A program made the translations under genes and the position numbers. A stretch of DNA of 64,000 bases from Euleptes europaea (Eukaryota; Chordata; Lepidosauria; Squamata; Sphaerodactylidae): positions 78,367,326 to 78,431,325 of the forward strand of contig NC_079322.1 of the NCBI RefSeq assembly GCF_029931775.1, written 5' to 3'. Below the pieces are notes generated by a model. It searched no databases. It had not been told where the DNA came from and was given only the letters and a program-made list of their open reading frames with translations. This document shows positions 11,301 to 23,300 of the stretch, one piece after another. How positions within the stretch are numbered: the first letter of the stretch is position 1; each line of letters opens with the position of its first letter.

Positions 11301-14300
11301 GGAGAAGAGGAGGTTGAAGGGGGACAGGATTGCTCTCTTGAAGTATTTGAAGGGCTGTCGCTTAGAGGAGGGCAGGGAGCTGTTCCTGTTGGCAGCAGAG
11401 GATAGGACTCGCAATAATGGGTCTAGATTGCGGGCAGAGAGGAACTGGCTGGATATGAGGAAAAAGTGTTATACAGTAAGAGTTGTTGGACAGTGGAATC
11501 AGCTTCCCAGGGAGGTGGTGAGCTCCCCCTCACTGGCAGTCTTTAAACAGAAGCTGGACAAACACTTGTCAGGGACACTCTAGGCTGATCCTGCATTAAG
11601 CAGGGAGTTGGACTAGATGGCCTGTGTGGCCCTTCCAACTCTATGATTCTTTGATTCTTGTACTGGGAAATACCAGCGATGGCTGTAATCGGGAGGTTTC
11701 TCCTGGTAACGGTTGCTGTGTTCTCTTCCTCAGATCCAAGGACATCTGGATGACCACCTGGACTTCCTGGACCCGTACCTGCTGGTGGACTTGGTGTGGT
11801 CACTCTGCGTGCTGCAGCAAGCAAAGGCTGGCCACCTGCGAACAGTGCTGGTTCCGGAGTTTTGCGCTCACTTCTTAGGTATAAGCAGGTGATGCATCGA
11901 GGGCTTGAGGGGGGTGGGGACGGAGGGAATGTTTTCCGTGGGTGCCTACGGGGAGCTTCCTTGGCCAGGGATTATTCAGCATGAAGGCTCGGTGCTCTTG
12001 GCTCAGGGGGTCCCAACCTTTTCAAGGCTGCGATCATTCTGTCGCAGGGTGGTGGGCACAGCCACAAAATGACCACCGCAAGAGGGGGGAGCTAACCACA
12101 AAATGTCGGGGAGTGAATTCATGCATCACCAATAGAAACTCTTCAACATTGCAGGGCCAAAGATCTGCTTAACAGGACGCCTTTTACAATGAACCTACTG
12201 TTTTAGAATATTTTCTTGCATATACACAGCTTACCTTCAGTCATCCTTGTGCTGTAGTAGCAGCTGCTGCTGGAGCAACTAAAAAAAAATCTTCACAGCC
12301 CGTCAGATCTCCAGTGGCTCATCAGGAACACCACAGGGCGACAGCCCCACCTGGCCCTGTCCACTTTCTAAAAACACTTGGTGGGCTCTGGGAAAGTTTC
12401 GGTGGGTGCCATGGCGCCCATGGGCACCACATTGGGGACACCTGTGTTAGCTCTTCTTCCAGGAGGAGGTTGGAATCAGGATCTGCCATTAGATGGCAGC
12501 ACCACAAAGGAAACTGGGTGGTTTTGTAAGGGCTTGTTTCCAAAAGAGAGGCGTGGAAGTCCATGTTGACCTGTAGCTTTCCAGCACATTGGAGACCTAA
12601 AACTGCCGCTTTCATACTGCCCTTGTACAAATCTATGGTGAGACCTCACTTGGAATACTGTGTACAGTTCTGGTCACCCCACCTAAAAAGGATATTGCAG
12701 AGCTTGAGAAGGTGCAGAAAAGAGCAACCCAAATGATAAGGGGGCTAGAGCAACTGCCCTATGAGGAGCGGTTAAAACGCTTAGGGTGTTTAGCTTAGAA
12801 AGAAGGCGGTTAAGGAGAGTTGTGATAGAAGTCTATACAATTATGCATGGGCCTATACAATTATGCATGGGCCTTTCTAATGACTTCCAGCTGATGTCGT
12901 GGTGGGAAAAGTGGGACGCACATGTTCCTGTGATCTCCCTCTTTGCCTCTGTTCATGAGCAGGCTCAGTCAGTGATGTAGCCATGGGGTGGTCTGAGCAA
13001 TACTGTGAGTTAGAGAATTGGTAGGTAAACATGTCAACTTGCACCATTGACAGGCACATTTGTCCTATGAACTGAGAAGGGTTTTTGGCTATCTTAAGCA
13101 GTCATGGTCCTCCCCACCACTCCAAACTGTTCACTGCAAATTCTGTGCACGTGTTCTTTGGGAGCTAAAACAGGCTTGCTGAATTTCAGAGTAAGACATA
13201 TATGCAGTTCCGAGCCAGCCTGGTGTAGTGTCACTCTGGGACTTGGGAGGGCTGAGTTCAAATCCTTGCTCTGCCATGAAGCTTAGTAGCCGACCTGGGG
13301 CCAGGTTCTCTCTCAGCCTAACTGTCCTTACAGGGTTGTTGTCAGGATAAAATGGAGGAGTGCCGAACAACGCATGCTGCCCTGAGCTCCTTAGAGCATG
13401 CATCAGAGTCTTGCTTTTTTGAATCCTGACTTTTGTGTGCTCCAGGCAATGTAAGGACATCAGAAGAGCCCTGCTGGGTTAGACCAGCGAGGGTCCGTCT
13501 AGTCCAGCAGTACTGTTTCATACAGCAGCCAAGCAGCTGCCCTGGAGAGATGACCAACAAACAGGGCATAGAAGTCCAGGCCCTCCCCTGCCACTGCCTC
13601 CTAGCACTCCTAGAGAGCCAGCGTGGCGTAGAGGTTAAGAGCAGTGGACTCTAATCTGGTGAGGGGCCGTGGCTCAGTGGTAGAGCATCTGGCATGCAGA
13701 AGGTCCCAGGTTCAATCCCCGGCATCTCCAGTTAAAGGGAAAGGACTAGGCAAGTAGGTGATGTGAAAGTCCTCTGCCTGAGACCCTGGAGAGCCGCTGT
13801 TGGTCTGAGTAGACAATACTGATTTTGATGGACCCAGGGTCTAATTCAGTATAAGGTGGGTGACCTTGGGCTAGTCACAGTTCTCTCAGAACTCTCTCTG
13901 CCTCACTTACCTCACAAGGTGTCTTGTGGGGAGAGGTAGGGAAGGCGATTGTAAGCCGCTTTGAGACTCCTTAAAGGTAGAGAAAAGCAGAGTATACAAA
14001 CCAACTCTTCCTTCTTAGTTGCCTCTGAATGTGGAGGTTCCCTTTAGTTGCCATGGCTAGTAGCCATTGATAGACTTCTCCTCCATGAATCTGTCCAATC
14101 CCCTTTTAAAGTTCTTTATGCCTGTGGCCATCGGTATATCCTCAGGCAGCGAATCCCACATGTTCTTAAGGACACGTTTACTTTCCACTGATGGATCCCT
14201 CCTCCATTAATCTAATTCCCACTTAAAGCCATCTCCTCTTGTAACCATCACTACATCCACTGGCAGTGAATGCCACAACTGAATTACTCATTGAGTAAAG

Positions 14301-17300
14301 TAGTTTTTCCCAGTGTCTGTCCTGAACCTGTTGCCTGTGACTTAATTGGGCGTCCCTGAGTCCTATTGTGAGAGAAGGAGGAAAAACGCTTACGCACTTT
14401 CTCCATCCCATTAATAATTTTGTCAGCTTTTATCATCCCCCCCGTATTCAGTTCAGTAAAATACAAACAGACCATACAGTATAGTAAGTAACACCAAAAC
14501 AGACATATCATTGCAATATACTGAAACATTCCTTAACAGGGTCTTTATTCTATCCTATGATATAAGAATCTGAGTATAATGATATTACAAACTGCCTTTT
14601 ATACTAACATTCAAGTCATAATATATATGCTTTATTTTTGCCTACTACGATGACCTATATATCCACTTGTATATATTCAATGGGATTGTAAAAAACGTTA
14701 CCAATATAGTCTTTTATCTAGGCAACTCATCTCTAAATATACTTTACTCTTACATAATAATTCTAGCCAGGATTAAATGCTATTTCCAATATAATTCATG
14801 TAAGATTTTCATGTAATGGCTGACTTCTATAATGCTGAATCCAATACAGTCTTATAACTAAACAGTTTCTATTTATACAGACTTTACGAAACACATGAAA
14901 AATACAGTTCCTATTTTTTTTTAAAAAAACTTCACTGGATATTTGTTGGTTTTCCAAATTGTACAGTCCCAGCCTGTTCAGCCTTTCTTCAAAGGACAGT
15001 TGGTTGTTCTCATTGCTCTCCAATTCTGTTGTCCTCATCCTCTTGCGTATGTTCATTGGCAGTCGTACGATGTCTGACTGTACCACTTTGTATCCTGTAA
15101 TCCACCTTGAGTCACTGCGAGAAATGTGGACTATAAATATAGTAAATGAATGAGAAAAGTGTTCCAGCCCCTTAATCTCGGTTGCCCCCGTCTGCGCTTA
15201 TTCCAGGGCTGCAATATCCTTTTTGGATACAGCAACCAGAACTGTAGACAGTGTTCCAAATGTAGACACATCATAATTTTATACAAGGGCATTACAATAC
15301 TGGCCATTTTTATTCCAGTCCCTTTCCTAATAATTCCCAGCCAGGAGTTTGCTTTTTTCACTGCTGCCACACACGGAGTTGACCTTTTCATCAAGGTTTC
15401 CTCTACAGCCCCCAAGATCTCTTTTCCTCTCAATCTTGGCTAGTTCAGACCCTGTCGCTATATATTTAAATTTTGGATTCTTTGTTCACCTTGCCTACTT
15501 TGAACTTCATTTGCCACTTCATTTGCCTGCTCACCCGATTTGGAGAGCTCTTCCACAGAGTCACAGTTCTCTTAGAGCTCTCTCAGCCCCACCCACCTTA
15601 CAGGGTGCCTGTTGTGGGGAGGGAAAGGGAAGGTGGTTGTAAGCCGGTTTGAGTCTCCGTTAAGTGGTAGAGAAAGTTGGCATATAAAAACCAACTCTTC
15701 TTCTTCTAGAGCTCTTCTCAATCCACATTGGTTTTCACTATCCCCAATAGTGTTGTACCCTCTGCAAACATGGCTAACTATGCTGCCTGCCTCCAATCGC
15801 AAATCATTTATGAACACATTAAATAGTCAAAGTCCGTGTGCCCACTGCTCACTTCCCACCCTTGCAGGAACTGTCTGTTTATTCTTACTCTCTGTTTCCT
15901 GTCATTTAACCAATTTTAAGCCATAAAAGGACCTATTGGTTTATCCCATGACCGCTAAGCTCTCTCATGAGTCTTTGGAGAGGTACTCAGCAGCACTCCC
16001 CTGGAGCTCCCCAGTGCACCCTTGTCAAATTCATAGAATCACAGAGTAGGAAGGGACCACCAGGGTCATCTAGTCCAACCCCCTGCACAATGCAGGAAAT
16101 TCCAAACTACCTCCTCCCCACACCCCCAGTGACCCCTACTCCATGCCCAGAAGATGGCCAAGGTGCCCTCCCTCTCATGATCTGCCTAAGGTCACACAAT
16201 CAGCATTGCTGACAGATGGCCATCTAGCCTCTGCTTAAAAGTCTCCAGGGAAGGAGAGCTCACCCCCTCCCGAGGAAGCCTGTTCCACTGAGGAACCGCT
16301 CTGACTGTTAGAAAGTTCTTCCTAATGTCTAGACGGAAACTCTTTTGATTTAATTTCAACCCGTTGGTTCTGATCCGACCTTCTGGGGCAACGGAAAACA
16401 ACTCGGCACCCTCCTCTCTATGACAGCCCTTCAAGTACTTGAACATGGTTATCATATCCCCTCTCAGCCTTCTTCTCTCCAGGTTAAACACACTCAGCTC
16501 CTTCAACCTTTCCTCATAGGGCTTGGTCTGTGCTTGCCCCTTCGGTGGTAAAGACCGGCCTGGCGGCTGCCACAAACACCAGGTCATTCATGGGCCTCAG
16601 TTCCATGCTGTTGGACCTGGGGGAAAAGACACGCTACAGAGAAGAACATAGTCCGGGGGGTGGGGAGGCTCAAAAAGAGCCCTTTTCTGCCCCCTTCCAA
16701 AGCTATTTTGGGCCCTGACCTCCAAAGCGTCCTTCGGGCGAAGCAGGCTTGTCTTGTTCAGTGGCAGCAAGCCAGAGATTTGAGGTGGAAAATTTTTACT
16801 GTCTTATGTTTCTGTGGAAAATGTTCCGTTCCTCAAGATTTATTGTTTCATACAGTTAAGAACATCAAATGGATGTTTTTGCCAATGCAGGACTGAGCAA
16901 GCTTGGCAGTTTCGCAGATGTAGTTAATGTTTTTCGGCCAATTATCCCTGGGGTGGATAAAGCCACAAATACATAATCCAAATTTTAAAAAAGAAAAGAC
17001 AAGTTAGAATTCACCAGATTGGTTTTAGCCAAAGGTAAAATTCTTCTTTGTGTCTCCTGGTTCTCGCATGGTGGATGGGATATTCTAATCACCGGTCTGA
17101 CATGGAACTGCTGCCCCAATTTGCTTCATGGCCGAAAGTTAAATAATGATGAAACGGACACCCCGTCCACAGTTAATCGGGCCCAATTCTTTGAGAGTGA
17201 TAAAATGAACATCAGGAGTTTTCCGTTTCAGAGAGCGGCTGTGTGGGTCTGCAGTAGAACAGCTCGATTCGAGTCCCAGCAAGATTTTCGGGGCATAAGC

Positions 17301-20300
17301 CTTCAAGCTCCTTTCCTCAAAGTTTGCAGGCTCCTTATATTTGTTACTGTTGGGGCAGAAGGTAACAACAAGATACTTAAAAAATGTCTTTAATAATATG
17401 TAAGCCAAAGTAAACATGCTAACTTGGATCGGACTCTTATGCAGGGCGCTGGAAAACTTTCCAGGTATTTATTAATTCAGAATATTTCTATGCCTCCTCT
17501 TCGAAGTCCAGCTCAAGGCGGCTTATAATAACAAGCCACATTTTTAAAAAGCACAAAACATTAGACATAAGCGGCAAAAAAACTATCCGTGAGACAGAAG
17601 CAGACCATTAAAAAGCTAATAAGAGAAAAAACCTCTAATTACAAGGCTGGTAAAAAAAAAAAGACAGGTTTTAGCCCAGTTCCTTAAAGAAAGTAAAGTA
17701 GGGGCCAGGGGAGTGTCAAGAATCATATAATCATAAGAGTTGGAAGGGACCACCAGAGTCAACTATTCCAACCCCCTGTACAATGCAAGAAATTCAAAAT
17801 TACCTCCCCCCACACCCCCAGTGACCCCCTATTCCAACCCGCTGGTTCTGGTCCGACCTTCTGGGGCAACAGAAAACAACTTGGCACCCTCCTCTCTATG
17901 ACAGCCCTTCAAGTACATGAAGATGGTTATCATACCCCCTCTCAGTCTTCTCCTCTCCAGGCTAAACATCCCCAGCTCCTTCAACCTTTCTTCATAGGAC
18001 TTGGTCTTTAGACACCCTCACCATCTTTGTTGCCCTCCTCTGGACACACTCCAGCTTGTCTGGGTACCCAAGGTTGGGTGAAAAGTAAATATATATATAA
18101 GTCTATGTATAAATACTGAAAGTATAATTTATTAGAAGCGCTATATAAAAGTTAAAATTATTTAAAAGCATTAAAATAGCACAATGGCATTTCTTGAGGT
18201 TGATAACTATAACCACATACCAAACGCGTTTCAGCCTGTGGGGCCTTCATCAGTGGTTAATTAAAACCCTTTGTAAACCTGCACACATTTACAGAAATAC
18301 ATTAATGAATACGAATACAAACAGTTCAGACCCAACCAGGCATGTGTATATGTTGTAAATTCTATTCCCAATTACTCAAACATCTGGTATAATAGGTTCT
18401 TGTTGTAATACTGGTTAGTATAAGTCTCTAAGTCTCTCTGCACACATAGTATTTGATTTGGTTGTGGTAATGGTATTCCTATGTGTTTGTGATCCCCTGT
18501 GTTTTAATTCTTCTGTGTTTTCAGTCTTGGGAGCTTTCAAATGTGTTTGCATGTGTATTTTAAGCTGCATCTTACTGTTGTTAATTGGACTATTCTAATT
18601 TGTGTCTTTGCAACTTGGCTGCTGCGTTGTTTTCTTGCCTTGAGTCTGAGGCAAAAAAGAGGATAGAAATGCTTTAGATAAATATATATATTTTAAAAAT
18701 GAAGTGGAAGGAGCCTTTTCTTTCTTCCTGTTCCTCTGAGACCCGGTGTAGTGGTTAAGAGCGGCGGATTCTAATCTGGTGAACTGGGTTCGATTCCCCA
18801 CTTCTCCACTCCTCCACATGAAGCCAGCTGGGTGACCTTGGGCTAGTCACAGTTCTCTCTACACTCTCTCAACCCCACCTACCACCCAGGGTGCCTGGTG
18901 TGGGGAGAGGTAGGTGATCATAAGCCGCTTTGAGACTCCTTAAAGGTAGAGAAAGGCAGGGTATAAAAACCAACTCTTCTTCTGCGGGATGGCAGGCTGC
19001 TGATGGAGCCTGATAGGGTGGGCAAATCCCAGCACAGTGATCATATTTCTACCCGGCTGCAAAATGCCAGCGTAAAAGGTTTTGTGGTGCTGGGGAAAAA
19101 TGGAGTTGGCACAAATGTTCAAAGATATCGAGTTGCATCATTCTAGGCCAGAACTTCTCCCATGCGACGCTCTGTGTCTTGGGGGCAGTCAGCGAAGGCC
19201 AGAGACCTGCTCCCAGGCTAGATTTGATTGATGTTCCCTGAGTGTCTGTGCTCTTCCACTCGGACTGAGAATTATAGAGTTGGAAGGGACCACAAGGGTA
19301 ATCTAGTCCAACCCCCTGCACAATGCAAGAAATTCACAACTACCTCCACAACCTCAGTGACCCCTACTCCATGCCCAGAAGATGGCCAAGATGCCCTCCG
19401 TCTCATGAACTGTCTAAGGTCACAGAATCAGCATTGATGACAGATGGCCATCTAACCTTACATAGTGGTAACTTTTCAGGCTGATCCCGGTCTTGGTTTT
19501 TGTTTCCTTTTATTGTTTGCGGTATTGTCTTGTAGCTATTATTGGCCGTAGTTAGTGTGGGGTATATACCCTTTGGATTTCTTGCCATCCCCTGGGCTTC
19601 ATGGTGCTGCTCCCCCCCCCTTTCTTTCCTGCCCAGGTGATCAGTCCCCCAAGGGGCAGAACTACCAGCTGAAACTGATCCACGTCAACTCCACCGCCCG
19701 CCTGGAGTGTGCCGGCTACGATGGGCCTCTCTTGCCACAGGAAGTCCTGGGCATCAAGGAGCTGCAAGGGGAAAGGAAGGCGACCCCCCTACAGAGCAGC
19801 CTGAAAGAAACGCTGCAGAGTGTTGCGGGCGACGAGGCCAAGGCCCGTTTCGAGGTGGACACCGTCTACGGCTGGCAGCTGGGTAAGCCCCTGCGCCTGA
19901 CAAAGTGCAGTTGGGGAAATGGAGCTGCCGCCTGCTGTGCCTCTGCTCCACGGAGCCACACACACACACACACACGCCCCCGGGTCTTGGGCAATGCCTC
20001 TGTGCCATTGCTCATAGAATCACAGAGTTGGAAGGGACTACCAGGGTCATCTAGTCCAACCCCCTGCACAGTGCAGGAAATTCACAACTACCACACACCC
20101 CAGTGACCCCCTACTCCATGTCCAGAAGATGGTCAAGGTGCCCTCCCTCTCATGATCTGCCTAAAGTCATAGAATCAGTGTTGCTGCCAGATGGCCATCT
20201 AGCCTCTGCTTAAAAACCTCCAGGGAAGGAGAGCTCACCACCTCCCGAGGAAGCCTGTTCCACTGAGGAACCGCTCTAACTGTCAGAAAGTTCTTCTTAA

Positions 20301-23300
20301 TGTCTAGACGGAAACTCTTTTGATTTAAATTCAACACATTGGTTCTGGTCCGACTTTCTGGGACAAAAGAAAACAACTTGGCACCATCCTCTATATGAAA
20401 GCCCTTCAAGTACTTGAAGAATGTGTAACACCCGTACCCCAAGATCTTGTCCACACACACTGCTACCCAGAAGTGTATCCCCCATCCAGCATGCATGTCC
20501 CTCATTTCTGTTACCCAGATGTAGAACTCGGCACTTATCCTTGTTGAATTTCATCTTGTTCACATCTGTCCACTTTTCCAGTGTGTCCAGATCTCGTTGA
20601 ATTCTGTCTCTGTCTTCTGGTGTGTTCACTTTTCCTCCCAATTTGGTGTCATCTGCAAATTTAATGAGCGGTCCCTCCACTTCCTCATCCAGATCATTTA
20701 TAAAAATAATCCTTTCTCCAGCTTCATTGCCTCTGTCAAAGTCAGCTGCTTTGATGTAGAAGGGAAACATCTGTTGAGACATCTGGTCAGAGAACATAGA
20801 AAGAGCCCCACTGGATCAGGCCGACGGTCCATCTCGTCCAGCTGCCTTTCCCGCAAGGGGTCAAGCCAATGACCCCGGAAGGGCTGCAAGCGGGGAACAG
20901 AGGCCGAGGGCTTGCAGCATCTGCAGCACTGTGCTGAAAGAGACAACCAGGGCATGGCAAAGGTTTTCCCTGAAGTCTTGATGTGGGCTGGGGAAGAGTG
21001 TTATGTGGCTTACCCATTTGAAAGGAGGCTGAATAGAAGGTGTTGCTCTAGTGTCCCCTGTTTGCTTTCACTCTTAGCAGAAAAGTCAAGTCTTCCTGAT
21101 AGGAAAGTTCTAAGACAGCAGGTTCATTTGCTTTGGCAGCAACAGAATCAAGGCAGTTCACGAGAGGGAGGGCACCTTGGCCATCTTCTGGGCATGGCGT
21201 AGGGGTCACTGGGTGTGTGGAGGGAAGGTAGTTTGGAATTTCCTGCATTGTGCAGGGGGTTGGACTAGATGACCCTGGTGGTCCCTTCCACCTCTATGAT
21301 TCTATAATCACTTTTCCACCCCCACAGATATATAACTTTCTGAGTTCTCCAGCCTGGTTTAGTGGTCAAGAGCAGTGGTTTGGAGCGGTGGACTCTGATC
21401 TGGAGAACCGGGTTTGAGTCCCCACTCCTCCACATGAGCGGCAGAGGCTAATCTGGTGAACTGGGTTTGTTTCCCTGCTTCTACACATGAAGCCAGCTGG
21501 GTGACCTTGGGCTAGTCACAGCTCTCTCAGCCCCACCCCAGGGTGTCTGTTGGGGGGGGGAGGGAAGGTGATTGTAAGCCTGTTTGATTCTCCCTTAAGT
21601 GATAGAGAGTCAGCATATAAAAATCAACTCTTCTTCTTCCTTCCCAGATGCCGAGATGGTCCTCAACAGTGACAGCCAGCCCCTGCCCGTGGCAGACTTC
21701 GATGCGCCCCACCTGCTCCAGCCCGGGGGATCTAAACCCCTCCCGCCAGGGGCCAGGAGGTGAGTCTGGTTCGACGTTGGGCTAAACACTTCATTTTTTA
21801 ATTAATTAATCAACCCCCAAACAGAAAGAAAATGTATGTGAAGAGAAATCAATATAACAAAATATAACAACAGTGGCAGCCACTCTACAGTTAAGTCCAT
21901 ATAGAAGGTTTCCAAATATCTAAAAAATATGTCCATGCGCAATTGTCATCTATATGCCATACGTTCAAACACTGATAAGGTTTTAAGGTCCTCTATCCAT
22001 TTGATTCATAGACATGTGCAATTTATCTTTCCCATGTTGTAATAGAAGTCTTTTAGCAACAGTGAGGGCACAGAGGGTCCATTTCTGTGGTAACCAGAAA
22101 AAAACCACATGAAAAAAGCCCACACGGAAAAAAGCCCACACGGAAAAAAGCCCACTTCCCTAGTAAGCCTTCCTTCATTCTTCAAGATGCGCTATGCAAG
22201 TGTTCTGGGAGCCACCCTAAAGGGGTGGCCAGGCTCTGCATGGCCAGGGAAGCCTTCTGGATCTCTTCCTGATCTCTACCCCACCAATATTTGGGGTTTA
22301 ATTTCCCTTCCACTGTAGGCCAGTGCCCTGTTTTCCATGGTGGCCAATCAGGAACATGCTTCTGTGAACGCAGAATCATTGCTGACAGATGGCCATCTAA
22401 CTTCTGCTTAAAAACCTGCAAAGGAGGACAGCCCACCACCTCTTGAGGAAGCCTGTTCCACTGAGGAACCGCTCTGTCAGGAAGCTCTTCCTAATGTTTA
22501 GCCAGAAAACTCTTTTGATTTAATTTCAACCTGTTGGTTCTGGTCCAGCCTTCTGGGGCAACAGAAAACAACTCCGCACAACTCCGTACTCGGTTGTCTT
22601 CTCTCCAGGCTAAACATGACCTTCTGCGTGCTCGGGGGTGGAGGGTTCAGCCTGCCACATGTGTGTGTGTCTGGTGGAATCCTGTCTCTGTCATGACGAG
22701 ACGTCGCTGCCTAGGGTGCCAGAGAGCGTGGGGCAGCGGGCAGCAGTTCTACTCCACTGACTGCCACTGTCTCTTTTTCAACCTTCCGTTGCAGGCTTGC
22801 CTTCCTGAGATGGGAGTTCCCAAACTTTAGCAACCGGAGCAAAGACCTGCTGGGGAGATTCGCCATGGCCCGGCGGCACCTTCAAGTGGCGGGGTTCTTG
22901 CTTGTTGATGTGAGTAACTCTGCGCTACTGTGATGCGCGCATGTGTGTTCTATGGTTGTGTACAAGGACATATGTTGGTACTTGGTAGGCAACTCTGTAC
23001 CTTGACAGTTCAGGATTTTTAAACACAAGTTACTATCCCTTATGGTGCCTACGTGTGGGCAGTGCCTTGGAAAGTCTGGGGACCAAGAAGACTTGTCTGA
23101 CTACTACATTGCTCAGTCCTGTAACTAATATTTTTATTTATTTACTTACTTATTTGGCTTTTTATGCTGCCCTTTACATAAGAAAAGGCTCTGCTGGATC
23201 AGACCAAGGTCCATCAGGTCCAGCAGTCTGTTCACACAGGTGCCTCTAGGAAGCTCACAAGCAAGACGACTGCAGCAGCATTCATCCTGCCTGTGTTCCA

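Noticed and set aside
22910-23110. Second H/ACA snoRNA in the intron after coding exon 9
   Set aside because: Local hairpins (GGTAC/GTACC; CTTGG/CCAAG) and an ACACAA box occur, but lower stems and ACA spacing do not fit.
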